Positions 31,011 to 39,891 of a stretch of 64,000 bases of DNA are shown here, piece after piece. Under the pieces are notes generated by a model. The model was not told the DNA's origin. It saw nothing but the letters and a program-made list of their open reading frames with translations, and did not search any database. The position numbers and the translations under genes are program-made. Origin of the DNA: Pseudoalteromonas haloplanktis ATCC 14393. GTDB taxonomy: Bacteria; Pseudomonadota; Gammaproteobacteria; Enterobacterales; Alteromonadaceae. Within the stretch, counting starts at the first letter, position 1; the number at the start of each line of letters is the position of its first letter. Location: the NCBI RefSeq assembly GCF_000238355.1, contig NZ_AHCA01000016.1, positions 1 through 64,000 of the forward strand, in the 5' to 3' direction.

Positions 31011-31039
31011 ATGCAATTGCAAATAATTATCAATTGCAT
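31011..31039. promoter_or_regulatory. Fur-box-like inverted repeat ATGCAATTG-N11-CAATTGCAT
   Basis: Two perfect 9-base arms flank CAAATAATTAT, and the centre GCAAATAATTATCAATTGC closely resembles a Fur operator (GATAATTATTTGC on the other strand). It lies between the YdbT-like gene and the small membrane protein gene, about 60 bases before the start of the latter. Confidence 0.6.
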
Positions 31040-31098
31040 TGATCTATTTTAAATTCACTTTATACTTAATCTCATCTTATCTCATTCAATGCGGGGTT

Positions 31099-31344
31099 AT
31101 GATGGCATTAGTACTTTGTTTAATCGCCTTTTGTTGTGTATTGCTATTAATGTGTAACATACGTAGCCAGAAAAAAAATTCACAGTCTTGTATACGTTGT
31201 GGGGTGTTTGTTATTGGTAGTTTGATTACCCTTGCTATGTATAGTGCGGGCCTTGGCGTGTTACGTACTATATTGGTATTTGTCGTTTCAATATTCATAG
31301 TGAGTTTGTTGATCACTTTAGTACAGCCGTTGGATCTTGACTAG
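31099..31344 (+). CDS. Small three-helix membrane protein, possibly DUF3325-like
   Basis: From the ATG at 31099, preceded by GCGGGG, the product is about 81 residues with helices MALVLCLIAFCCVLLLM, VFVIGSLITLAMYSAGLG and TILVFVVSIFIVSLLITL. The hydrophobic pattern resembles DUF3325 proteins, which are found in iron-siderophore gene sets. The Fur-like site upstream agrees with that. Family membership is tentative because the sequence is short and low in complexity. Confidence 0.5.
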   Translation: MMALVLCLIAFCCVLLLMCNIRSQKKNSQSCIRCGVFVIGSLITLAMYSAGLGVLRTILVFVVSIFIVSLLITLVQPLDLD

Positions 31345-31435
31345 CAAATCAGTTGCACACGCTTTCTTACATTTTTATGCTCTCTTTTTATGCTTATTTA
31401 TGACCATAATAGTTATAAATAAAATATCAGGGAAC

Positions 31436-34276
31436 ATGATGAAAAAAACACTACTGACTTTATCGTTATTCTTAGCCTCCCATGTGCAAGCGGCACCACA
31501 ATGGCAAACCATCCACACAGAGCATTTTAATATTCATTACAGCGAAGAGAATGCTGACTGGGCACGCTCAGCTGCAAATGAGTTAGAAATAGTGCGCGCT
31601 AAGGTGCTCGAGCAACAAAATCGTGCGTTGGATGAAACAGTTGATGTGGTCGTGTTTGATCCGCTCAATGCAGCGAATGGCTTTGCTTTACCTGTGTCTA
31701 ATAAACCCTTGATGGCACTTTTTACTACACCACCGCAATCAGATACGGTAATTTCTAATAGTAGTGGTTGGCAGCAGTTACTTGTTTTACATGAGTACAT
31801 TCATTTAGTGCACTTGGCACAACCAACACGCAGTCAATGGCGTCAAAAACTGCGTAATATTTGGGATCTTTATGATATTAGCTACAGCGATATGCCGCGC
31901 TGGGTAGCCGAAGGTTACGCAACGTTACTCGAATCAAAAATGACAGGTCGTGGGCGCTTATTCGATAACTACAGTGAAGCAATTTTAACTGAGTTTGCTC
32001 AGCAGGGGGCTCTGCCCAGCTATAGCCAGTTAAATAGCACTGATGGTGGTTATTTAGCTGGCTCTATGGCTTATCTAATGGGCTCACGCTTTTTAGATTG
32101 GTTAGAGAAAAACAGCTCAGAACAAACTCTTGATGCAGTTTGGACCCGCATGCAAGGTGTAAAGCAGCGTGATTTTGATAAGGCTTTTACAGGTGTATTT
32201 GGTGACTCTGCAAGTAAGCTATATAGACGTTTTATTGCCGAATATACCTATCAAGCAATGAATAAAGAGCAGAGTGAGCAGTCACTTACTAGTGAGTTGT
32301 GGCTCAAATTAGATTTATATGCCAGCAACCCAATATTATCACCTAATAATCAACAGCTTGCAGTTGTGGAACGTAATAAAGAGGGGAAAACACAGTTATC
32401 CTTGTATAGCACAGAAGATAACCTCGAGGCGGCTGAAGAGTTTCAAAAAGCACAGCAAGAGTTACTTGCAGACGATCCTAAAGATATTGCCGATAAGCCG
32501 CCAGTGATATTTAAACGTAAGCAAAAGCAGCTACTTAATCAGATCAATCGCGCAGGTTTGCAAAACCCTCAGTGGCTAAATGACGAGGTGCTATATTTTT
32601 CGGCTTATAGTCGAGTCGATCACCTTGAGCTGCAACGATTATCTGACATATTTAGCTGGCATACAAAAACTGGTGAAGTAAAACAGCTTACCGAGTTAGC
32701 AGGATTGAGACGTTTTACTATTGCTGATAACGGACAAGTACTTTACGCCGAACAAGTTAAGGGCGGTTACTCGGAGTTAGTGCGAGTTGACTTACAGACA
32801 GGACAAAGTCAGCCATTATTTGAAAAGAGTTTAGCAACGGTTTACGACTACCCTGTACTTAACCCAAATCAGCAGCAACTCGCGTTCCTCAAAACGGAGT
32901 TTAACCACAATTGGCAGTTGTATATACAAGATTTGCAAGGGCAAAAAGCCTTGGCTGTGCCTATGCCAAAGGGTTATCAGTATTTATCCCAACCGAGTTG
33001 GAGTGAAGATGGTAGGCAGCTCTATTTTGTCGCGGGACTTACTGGTTCTACAGATATTTATCGTTATGATTTAACTTCTCAGCGTTTATTTAAACTAACT
33101 CAAGGACAGCAAGCAGTCGCTAATCCGTTACCATTGACAGAGCAAGAGTTGCTGTATTTCTCAATCAGTAGTGATGGCCCCGATATTATGAAGCTACAGC
33201 TAAGTGATAGTGAAGAAGTAACAGAGTTTGCAACGACGAGCATTGCACCACTATTACTCGTTAATGAGCACACTTTGCCAAAAGCTAAAGTCTATCAACA
33301 GCCTATCGGGGAGCAAATGAGTTATGATTTATGGCAGCAAAAAGCCACGTTTGCGCTAGGTGAGCAATATCACTCTGCTGCTGCGGCTTTACTTTCAGCC
33401 AGTGTTAAAGGCAGTGATCTGCTCAAGCAGCTTGATTGGCAACTCGGCTATAGCATTGACTTACATGACACAGCCTTAAAAGGCATTTATGCTCAGGCGC
33501 GTTACAGTGCGCTCGCGGTGAAGCTCGATAGTCAGTTATTTTCTTATGACTTGGATGCTAGCAAGCAGTATCAACAAAGCCTATTCGCAGAACAATCAGT
33601 ACAAGGTGGTTACTTTGCTGCAAGTTTACCGCTGCGTTTTGGTGAATTTAAAGTACAACCAGAGTTGGCTTATAATTACTCTGAAATAGATGATGTAATT
33701 TATGACCAAAAGCAAAGTTCACAATGGCTTAGAGTCGCTGTTAAGCAATCGTGGAGTTATGACATACAAGATTTTGCAATTGGCCAGGCGGTTAATGCAC
33801 GCTGGTACAGTGGTGACAATGAGATACAAAACTGGCAGGGCTATGATCTTGCTGCACAGCTGTTCGGCAAAATATTCGATATTCCTTTATACGCCAATTT
33901 CAGCCAACAATATCGAGATGACAGTGAGCTGGCATTGGGTGGTTTTAGCTCGTCTTTATTATCAAAAAACACTCGCAGTGACTATGTTTTTGCACCAGAA
34001 CTCCCTTTTTATAGCGCGCTCGGTAATCGCTACCAAGGCTATGGAGGGGGGATTAGTTGGGAAGAAGGCATGCCATGGCTTTATTACCAACAACATCAAG
34101 TTGATCAACACGTGTATGGCCAAAGTTACGGTATTAAGTGGCAAGGTCCGTTTAGTTTTGGCCTTGGTCCTGCAGGGTTAAATGATCTGCAGTTTGACTT
34201 TGGCTTGGTCAAAGTTGAAGGTGATAGTTTTGCCGATGAGCTCAGAGGCTGGCTCGGGTTTTATTATTCGCTGTAA
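31436..34276 (+). CDS. Exported gluzincin-like metallopeptidase with propeller and C-terminal barrel-like region
   Basis: After a signal peptide (MMKKTLLTLSLFLASHVQAA) the N-terminal domain has the zinc motif HEYIH in LLVLHEYIHLVHL (about residues 113-125) and a downstream WVAEGYATLLES supplying the third Glu ligand, as in peptidase-MA-like proteins. The middle part (about 300-660) has repeated SEDGRQLYFVAG-like blades of a TolB/PD40 beta-propeller. The last 250 residues alternate in the way of an outer-membrane barrel and end GWLGFYYSL. I chose the ATG at 31436, after AGGGAA; earlier starts add a poor leader. The 3' end overlaps the convergent lipoprotein gene by 13 bases. Substrate unknown. 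Confidence 0.72.
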   Translation: MMKKTLLTLSLFLASHVQAAPQWQTIHTEHFNIHYSEENADWARSAANELEIVRAKVLEQQNRALDETVDVVVFDPLNAANGFALPVSNKPLMALFTTPPQSDTVISNSSGWQQLLVLHEYIHLVHLAQPTRSQWRQKLRNIWDLYDISYSDMPRWVAEGYATLLESKMTGRGRLFDNYSEAILTEFAQQGALPSYSQLNSTDGGYLAGSMAYLMGSRFLDWLEKNSSEQTLDAVWTRMQGVKQRDFDKAFTGVFGDSASKLYRRFIAEYTYQAMNKEQSEQSLTSELWLKLDLYASNPILSPNNQQLAVVERNKEGKTQLSLYSTEDNLEAAEEFQKAQQELLADDPKDIADKPPVIFKRKQKQLLNQINRAGLQNPQWLNDEVLYFSAYSRVDHLELQRLSDIFSWHTKTGEVKQLTELAGLRRFTIADNGQVLYAEQVKGGYSELVRVDLQTGQSQPLFEKSLATVYDYPVLNPNQQQLAFLKTEFNHNWQLYIQDLQGQKALAVPMPKGYQYLSQPSWSEDGRQLYFVAGLTGSTDIYRYDLTSQRLFKLTQGQQAVANPLPLTEQELLYFSISSDGPDIMKLQLSDSEEVTEFATTSIAPLLLVNEHTLPKAKVYQQPIGEQMSYDLWQQKATFALGEQYHSAAAALLSASVKGSDLLKQLDWQLGYSIDLHDTALKGIYAQARYSALAVKLDSQLFSYDLDASKQYQQSLFAEQSVQGGYFAASLPLRFGEFKVQPELAYNYSEIDDVIYDQKQSSQWLRVAVKQSWSYDIQDFAIGQAVNARWYSGDNEIQNWQGYDLAAQLFGKIFDIPLYANFSQQYRDDSELALGGFSSSLLSKNTRSDYVFAPELPFYSALGNRYQGYGGGISWEEGMPWLYYQQHQVDQHVYGQSYGIKWQGPFSFGLGPAGLNDLQFDFGLVKVEGDSFADELRGWLGFYYSL

Positions 34277-35412
34277 ATGTTAATAGAGGCCAGCTTTGCA
34301 GCGTAAACATTGCGTTGCTGCTGGTCTTTTTCAAGTTTTATTGCTTGTTTTAATAGTTTGTGAGCATCATTTAAATTACCTTGTTGATAACGAACTTTGG
34401 CAAGCGCGACATAAGGTTCAGCTAAATAAGGTGCTTTTTCCATTGCGTCAGTGATGTGCTTTTTAGCACTCATTAATCGACCTCTTAATGCTTCGTTTTC
34501 ACCCAGCGCAATTAATTCGAAAGGATCTTTTTCTTGTGCGCTTAATAATGAGTCAAGTTGTGCAACTAATATTTCATTCCCAATATCCTCAGCAAGAACT
34601 TTATAATTACTCAATAAGTTTAAACTTTGCAGTTGTTGATCGAGTGCCTTTTGATAGATCTGTTGGCTGGTTGTTAAGTCGTTAACACGTCGGTGTAGTA
34701 TGGCTGCAAGATTAAATAATTCAGGGTTGCTTGGAGTGTATTGATGCGCTTTTAATAGCAAGCTATAGACTAAGTCGTAATCTTGTTTTAGCAAGGCATC
34801 AGCTGCTAGATTGCTGTAATACTTAGCAACGAGATCCTCATAACTGGCAGTTCCGACATAAAAACTACCCTGTGAAGGAAAATAATCAATAAGCACGCCT
34901 GGTCTAATGAAGTTGATATGACCCTTTTTCTCAATTAAAGGGCGGTATAACTTAGTGCGAAAGTGATTAGCCACAAAGACTAGATTACTTTCTTTACCAT
35001 AGACCGGTTCACTCGTCATTTCTTGAAAACTAGTCTCAAGGTTAATTAAGTTGGCGTAAGCTTGCGTTAATATCGCTAGGCTTATGCAGTTACCATGGGC
35101 TGATTCAATCGTTTGTTGTGCTGTAAGGGTATCACCGTGATAACTAAAATGATTTAAGCTACGCTCAATGTAGTTATAAACAATAATATCGTCGGTTAAA
35201 TCATTTTGGCGCTGTTTTTCCACATAGGCTAGAAATGTTTGTACTTCATTATTAGCAAGTTGAAAAATAACTTGCTCAGTTGCAACAGGGCGTAACTTAA
35301 AAAGCGAGTGGTTGAGCAAGCTCGTAAGTGATGGAGCTGTGGGAGGGGGCGATTCCGTACTTTTACAAGCCGTTAATAAACATATTAAAAGTAATAAATA
35401 GTAGAATTTCAT
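34264..35412 (-). CDS. Lipoprotein with transglutaminase-like and TPR domains
   Basis: The lipobox LLTAC places the lipidated Cys at about residue 16. Residues 90-190 resemble a transglutaminase-like cysteine fold, with the likely catalytic Cys in SAHGNCISLAIL. From about residue 205 on there are TPR repeats (KAHQYTPSNPELFNLAAILH, YLAEPYVALAKVRYQQGNL). Proteins with this pairing occur at the outer membrane of gammaproteobacteria, with unknown targets. A 10-bp hairpin covers its ribosome binding site, right after the stop of the upstream PepSY gene. The last 13 bases overlap the convergent metallopeptidase gene. Confidence 0.72.
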   Translation of the reverse strand: MKFYYLLLLICLLTACKSTESPPPTAPSLTSLLNHSLFKLRPVATEQVIFQLANNEVQTFLAYVEKQRQNDLTDDIIVYNYIERSLNHFSYHGDTLTAQQTIESAHGNCISLAILTQAYANLINLETSFQEMTSEPVYGKESNLVFVANHFRTKLYRPLIEKKGHINFIRPGVLIDYFPSQGSFYVGTASYEDLVAKYYSNLAADALLKQDYDLVYSLLLKAHQYTPSNPELFNLAAILHRRVNDLTTSQQIYQKALDQQLQSLNLLSNYKVLAEDIGNEILVAQLDSLLSAQEKDPFELIALGENEALRGRLMSAKKHITDAMEKAPYLAEPYVALAKVRYQQGNLNDAHKLLKQAIKLEKDQQQRNVYAAKLASINIYSE

Positions 35413-35416
35413 AGTT

Positions 35417-35448
35417 ACCTCAGCGTTTCAATCAAAGTACGCTGAGGT
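35417..35448 (-). promoter_or_regulatory. 10-bp hairpin covering the ribosome binding site of the TPR lipoprotein gene
   Basis: The perfect arms ACCTCAGCGT and ACGCTGAGGT are separated by 12 bases. On the minus strand the second arm contains the GAGG ribosome binding site, five bases before the ATG at 35412. The first arm starts 11 bases after the PepSY stop. It could act as a terminator for PepSY or as a translational coupling switch. Confidence 0.6.
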
Positions 35449-35458
35449 GATTATTTAA

Positions 35459-36598
35459 TCAAGCATTTAATTCGTTTGTTGCGCGCCTGTGCTTACGGTT
35501 TTTTTGAGACTGTTTTTTACGATTACGGCGACTCAGCCATAAGTAAAATCCCGTGCCAGCAAGCCATACTGGGCTTAGCCCAATGACGCACCATAAGATT
35601 TTACTGAGTAAACCTGCAAAGTAGCCAAAGTGGAGTTTTCTAAAACTATCAATTACTTGCCAACCAATGCCCACTTCGCGAATATCCCAGTTTGCCATAT
35701 GTTCACCGGTTTGTTTGTTATAACTAACTGTGTTGGCGTATTCGCTTGCCAGCGGGTTACGGCTATCCACTTCGCCGAATAGCGTGATATTTTCATCAGG
35801 TTCAAGTGGCATTACTAAAAATGTGCCGTTAAAAGTGGGGATCTGCTTTTTGCTATCATCAAGAATAGCTTGAAAATTAATGTTCTCGCTGTATAAGTTA
35901 TTAGTGAGTATAAAATGCTCTTCTTCAGCGTGCTCCACGACTTCGTGGTACCACACAGCCCAATTGAAGTAACCACCAGTGATCGCCAATATCAAAATAA
36001 TCGGTGAACCCAGTACGCCGGTCATTTTATGTATATCACTGAGTACAATTTGCAGCGTTGCACGCCAGCGCACTGAAAATAAACGCTGCCAGAATTTACG
36101 ATAAATAATTAAACCGGTTACACCGAGTACGAATAAAAATATTGCAAAGAAGAAACCCAAAACAGTACCCGTTTGCCCTGGTAAAGACTTTAAATCATTG
36201 AGTAAAAAGGTGTAATGCAGCTCTAAAAACCAATCGGTAAAGTAGTGGCTGGTACCAACGGGTTGCGACAAAACCTCTCCAGTATATTGATTTAAATGAA
36301 ATTTATACCAAGAGTCAGTACCGCGTTTTACTAAATAAACGCGATCGGCGGTGTTATCATTAAAAATCTCCCAACTACCTACGACATAATCCGGAAATGT
36401 GTTTTCTGCCACTGCGATCAGGTTATCAATAGGCTGTCGCTCTAAGGAATTGTTAACAACAAAGTGGCTATCAGGCATCAGCAGGCCATCAATTTCACTT
36501 TTAAATACTAATACACTACCAGTAATACTGATCACGATGAGTGGCACTAAAGCGCAAAGGGCAATCCAGCTGTGTATTTTAAAAAGTGTTTTTCTCAT
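35459..36598 (-). CDS. PepSY domain inner-membrane protein (PiuB-like)
   Basis: The 379-residue protein follows the PepSY_TM pattern: a first helix with KIHSWIALCALVPLIVISITGS, a PepSY domain, a helix after LELHYTFLL, DIHKMTGVLGSPIILILAITGGYF near residue 190, and a last helix near 340-360 with FRKLHFGYFAGLLSKILW. These His-rich helices suggest heme or electron handling. Such proteins, like PiuB and FecR-linked reductases, help ferric siderophore or heme use. A Fur-like site lies 34-51 bases upstream. Confidence 0.85.
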   Translation of the reverse strand: MRKTLFKIHSWIALCALVPLIVISITGSVLVFKSEIDGLLMPDSHFVVNNSLERQPIDNLIAVAENTFPDYVVGSWEIFNDNTADRVYLVKRGTDSWYKFHLNQYTGEVLSQPVGTSHYFTDWFLELHYTFLLNDLKSLPGQTGTVLGFFFAIFLFVLGVTGLIIYRKFWQRLFSVRWRATLQIVLSDIHKMTGVLGSPIILILAITGGYFNWAVWYHEVVEHAEEEHFILTNNLYSENINFQAILDDSKKQIPTFNGTFLVMPLEPDENITLFGEVDSRNPLASEYANTVSYNKQTGEHMANWDIREVGIGWQVIDSFRKLHFGYFAGLLSKILWCVIGLSPVWLAGTGFYLWLSRRNRKKQSQKNRKHRRATNELNA

Positions 36599-36631
36599 GG
36601 GCCAACTAGCTATTAACGTAAATTTACTGGC

Positions 36632-36649
36632 ATGATAACAATTCTCAGT
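36632..36649. promoter_or_regulatory. Fur-box-like site before the PepSY gene
   Basis: On the minus strand it reads ACTGAGAATTGTTATCAT, similar to Fur sites of the form ATGAGAATTGTTATCAT. It lies just upstream of the PiuB-like gene. Confidence 0.55.
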
Positions 36650-36664
36650 GTTATTTCAATTTTA

Positions 36665-36689
36665 GACGGCAATTTAACCGTCGCTTTTT
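36665..36689 (+). terminator. Terminator-like hairpin in the divergent gap
   Basis: GACGG / CCGTC with an 8-base loop and a following GCTTTTT looks like a plus-strand terminator, although no plus-strand gene lies just upstream. The rest of the gap 36690-36890 holds no feature I can support apart from the GAGG site used by the next gene. Confidence 0.3.
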
Positions 36690-36902
36690 AGCCGACATAA
36701 AAGCATTTCAACTTGGCAACTGTAAGCTTATCTTGCCGCGTTGTACCTGAACTAATTTTGTACTGTTGGTTGCTTGTTTACGTTAGATCTTTACAATGCC
36801 GCCCCTTTTATAAAGCACGTAAAAACAGTGCTTTACAATAATTTTCTGTTTTATTCATACATTGCTAACTTATTAATCAATTACTAACGAACGAGGTTTA
36901 CT

Positions 36903-37517
36903 TTGGCGCATTACCTGCCTATTTTATCGTCATTTATTTTGGTGTTTAGTTTTTTACCGCTACTCAATAAAATTAGAAAAAACCGCAGTGTATCAGGGTT
37001 GTCACTATTGATGATGAGCTTTGGTGTGGCGCAAAGTATTTACTTCATTACTTATAATTTGTATTTTTCGCGCTTTTACATGGTATTACCATTTGTGGTG
37101 ACGGGGTGTTTGAGTGGATTAATTTTGTATTATTTTGCGCGTTATAACGCAAAGCGTGAAGAGCGAGTGCAACTAGCAGCTATGCTTGGCTTCTCCCTAT
37201 TACCATTCTTACTGCTGCTCAACCCAGCTCTTGAGGTTGCAACAGTACTTACGTGGCTTACTTTTGTAGGGTTAATTATGAGTTCAGTAAGAGTGATGCC
37301 ACAAACCTATAAAACATTGCGCAGTGGTGATATTAGTAACCTAAGTGCCCGTTATTTCAGCTTGCAGTTTATTGCTGGTGTTTGTGGCTTATTTGCAGAG
37401 CTTGCAATGGCAGCGCCTAGTACTTCGCATATTTTAACGTTTGTAATGATCTTACTCACCAATGCCGCTCAACTTGGTTGTATTCAATATTATAAATTAC
37501 GCCCTGCTATGATTTAA
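36903..37517 (+). CDS. PQ-loop repeat membrane protein
   Basis: The 204-residue protein has about seven helices with two PQ-loop-like repeats. The first carries FLPLLNKIRKNRSVSGLSLL and the second RVMPQTYKTLRSGDISNLS. This matches the SemiSWEET/PQ-loop fold of small solute transporters. The proposed start is TTG, six bases after GAGG; no better start is nearby. It is separated from the following genes by 80 bases. Substrate unknown. Confidence 0.75.
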   Translation: MAHYLPILSSFILVFSFLPLLNKIRKNRSVSGLSLLMMSFGVAQSIYFITYNLYFSRFYMVLPFVVTGCLSGLILYYFARYNAKREERVQLAAMLGFSLLPFLLLLNPALEVATVLTWLTFVGLIMSSVRVMPQTYKTLRSGDISNLSARYFSLQFIAGVCGLFAELAMAAPSTSHILTFVMILLTNAAQLGCIQYYKLRPAMI

Positions 37518-37597
37518 ATTACCTGAATAAAAAACATTCAATTTAAAAGTTACTGGTTTTATGGCAAATTACTCTATCAAAACAAAAGGGATAGAGT

Positions 37598-38425
37598 ATG
37601 AACTGGAATCAGCTCGGCTATTTATGCCGGTTATTTTTGCCATCAAGTAACCTTACATCAGCGCAAAAAGCTCAATTAAGCAGTGCTAGGCATTTACGTA
37701 TTTATAAGTGTGGGCAGCCAGACAGTTCACTTGCTACGCAATTATCGGCACATATTATAAATAGTAGTACGGAGCATGAGCAGCAAAAGCTGGCGCTATG
37801 CTACGAGCAATTACCCAGTACAATTGACTATCGCGGCTTTGAATACAAAAATAAGGTAAGTTACTTGGCGGTTGTTTTTGCCATTTTTATCGCGATTAAT
37901 GTTATTTATCAGCTTTACGTAATACCAACCTTTGTAGCTGTATTTAATGACTATCAGGTGCAGCTGAATAGTTCATTTAGTTACGTAACGCAATTTTGGT
38001 ACGTATTTGTATTATTACTAGGATGCCTTTTTATAACCACTTGGCTCAGTGCTATACGTTTAAGTCAAATAAGTAATTTACTTAAAGCTGATAACTCCCC
38101 CAGTATATTTGATTTTATAATTCCACAAAAAATTAAGCGCCAGCATATTGCCCTTATAGCAATACTTGAGTTTCCAATTAAAGGCTTGAAAGAAAATTCG
38201 GATATTCCCGAGCTTGATCACCTACACAGTTGCCAACTACACGGCTTAGATATAAGTAAAGAGTTTGCCTTTTTAGTAAAACAAAAAGCGTTAGAGTTAA
38301 AGCAAGATGCCAACGCGCACCTTAATAAATTTATCAGTGTTCTAACTATTGTGATGGTTATTGTTATCGCACTATTTTTAAAAGACGCTTACCAGCCTAT
38401 TTTTGCACTTGGAGAAATATTATGA
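37598..38425 (+). CDS. Orphan GspF/PilC-like inner-membrane protein
   Basis: The 275-residue protein has helices around residues 88-110, 130-152 and 246-265. The pattern INVIYQLYVIPTFVAVFNDY and the C-terminal ISVLTIVMVIVIALFLKDAYQPIFAL resemble GspF/PilC platform proteins of type II secretion and type IV pili, but it is shorter than the usual 400 residues and has only one F domain. It overlaps the pilin gene by ATGA. AGGG precedes the ATG. No ATPase or secretin gene accompanies it, so it may work with the main pilus or secretion machinery; its role is inferred. Confidence 0.6.
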   Translation: MNWNQLGYLCRLFLPSSNLTSAQKAQLSSARHLRIYKCGQPDSSLATQLSAHIINSSTEHEQQKLALCYEQLPSTIDYRGFEYKNKVSYLAVVFAIFIAINVIYQLYVIPTFVAVFNDYQVQLNSSFSYVTQFWYVFVLLLGCLFITTWLSAIRLSQISNLLKADNSPSIFDFIIPQKIKRQHIALIAILEFPIKGLKENSDIPELDHLHSCQLHGLDISKEFAFLVKQKALELKQDANAHLNKFISVLTIVMVIVIALFLKDAYQPIFALGEIL

Positions 38426-38907
38426 GATACAAGGGATTTACCCTCATAGAGCTGATGGTGGTTATAGCTATAATAGGTATTCTAGCCTCTGTAGCATTGC
38501 CGCAATATAGTAAATACATTCAACGTAGTGAGCTTGTAGAGCCACTAGCCATGGCGGCAACCATTCGCGAAGATGTCGCTGCATTTTATTTAGAGCAAGG
38601 GCGGTTTCCTGTTAATAATGAACAAGCGGGCGTACCGAACGCTGAGCTTTTGATTGGTAATAGAGTCACAAGCATTACTGTTGAAAGTGGTGCTATTCAT
38701 ATTAACCTTGGTAACAAGGCATCAACCCCATTACAAAAAACAATATTGTCATTTCGTCCAGCGGTTGTGACCGGCAGTCCAACGAGCCCGATCACTTGGT
38801 TGTGCGGGTATGATCAGCCAGTAACAGGTATGCAGGCGGTGGGTGAAAACAAAACTAATGTACCCAAAGAACTTTTGCCGTCATCATGTATTAACCGATC
38901 TTTTTAG
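38422..38907 (+). CDS. Type IV prepilin-like protein (PilA/PilE-like)
   Basis: The leader MRYKG is cleaved before FTLIELMVVIAIIGILASVA, the classic prepilin N-methylated helix with Glu5. The rest is a small globular domain of about 130 residues, with WLCGYDQPVTGMQ and a C-terminal LLPSSCINRSF that provide the two cysteines of a D-loop. The overlap with the GspF-like gene by ATGA suggests joint expression. This organism's GspG-K pseudopilins are encoded at 57555-60684, and this pilin is clearly different from them. It may be a minor or specialised pilin. Confidence 0.85.
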   Translation: MRYKGFTLIELMVVIAIIGILASVALPQYSKYIQRSELVEPLAMAATIREDVAAFYLEQGRFPVNNEQAGVPNAELLIGNRVTSITVESGAIHINLGNKASTPLQKTILSFRPAVVTGSPTSPITWLCGYDQPVTGMQAVGENKTNVPKELLPSSCINRSF

Positions 38908-38922
38908 AATTAAAGGACAGCA

Positions 38923-39711
38923 ATGCAACTAACTATCCACCAAATAGATGCGTTTACTAACGAGTTATTTAAAGGTAACTATGCAGCGGTAATCGACTTA
39001 GACACTTGGCTTGATGATGAGCTGATGCTAAAAATTGGCGCGGAAAATAATGTCTCAGAAACAGCGTTTACTTGTCGCCAAGCTGATGGCAGTTATGCCA
39101 TTCGTTGGTTTTCACCGTTAATGGAAATTGACTTTTGTGGGCACGCCACTTTAGCGGCTGCTTTTGTATTGTGTGAACAGCATGATTTATCGCAAATTCG
39201 TTTTCAGGCAGCTGCAGTAGGCGAGTTAATCATTAATAAAAATAATGATGGCAGCTTTGCTATGACCTTTCCAAAGCAAGCACCGATTGAGGCTGAAAAT
39301 ATACCCGTTGAACTATTAAACGGCTTGTCTATACAACCATGTAAGGTGTTGAAAAGTAAACAGGCTTACTTTGCAGTTTATAAAAGCGAGCAAGATATAA
39401 TTAATCTTAAAACGGATTCTAAATTACTTAAAACCTTATTCCCACTGGATGTAGTGGCTACAGCGCCGGGCACAGAGTACGACTTTATCTCGCGTTACTT
39501 TTGGCCTGCCAGTGGCGGCGATGAAGATTTTGTAACAGGCTCTATCCATACTGGCCTTGCACCTTATTGGGCGCACGTGCTGGGTAAAACCTCGCTTAAC
39601 GCTTACCAAGCTTCTAGCCGCGGTGGGAATATTTACTGTGAAGTCGCTGATAATACGGTAACGTTAACAGGTCATGCGGTACGCTATATGCAAGGTACAC
39701 TTTATTTGTAA
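38923..39711 (+). CDS. PhzF family isomerase
   Basis: Motifs of the PhzF fold are present: FKGNYAAVI near the start, NVSETAFTC with the catalytic Glu, RWFSPLMEIDFCGHATLAAA, and GDEDFVTGSIHTGLAPYW. The family covers trans-2,3-dihydro-3-hydroxyanthranilate isomerase (phenazine synthesis) and many related enzymes of unknown substrate. No phenazine genes are here. It lies 15 bases after the pilin gene with AGGAC before the ATG. Confidence 0.88.
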   Translation: MQLTIHQIDAFTNELFKGNYAAVIDLDTWLDDELMLKIGAENNVSETAFTCRQADGSYAIRWFSPLMEIDFCGHATLAAAFVLCEQHDLSQIRFQAAAVGELIINKNNDGSFAMTFPKQAPIEAENIPVELLNGLSIQPCKVLKSKQAYFAVYKSEQDIINLKTDSKLLKTLFPLDVVATAPGTEYDFISRYFWPASGGDEDFVTGSIHTGLAPYWAHVLGKTSLNAYQASSRGGNIYCEVADNTVTLTGHAVRYMQGTLYL

Positions 39712-39891
39712 TGTGTTTAAAGATACCGCGGCGGGTTTTAAATACTTGGCTTTGTAGTCAGTAACCAGTGTGTCATCGCAAAAAATTAAAGTAAGCGTGT
39801 TGTTTCTGTAACAGTTGCTTACAAATGTCACCTTAATGTTTCATCTAGCTCTGGTATTATGGCTCAAGTAGAAAATTAAGGGGTAGTAATT

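Noticed and set aside
33702..34181. 159-codon frame inside the metallopeptidase gene
   Set aside because: It is in another frame of a clear gene and shows no family features.
38923..39711. Phenazine biosynthesis locus
   Set aside because: Only a PhzF-family enzyme is present, a broad family; no other phz genes are nearby.
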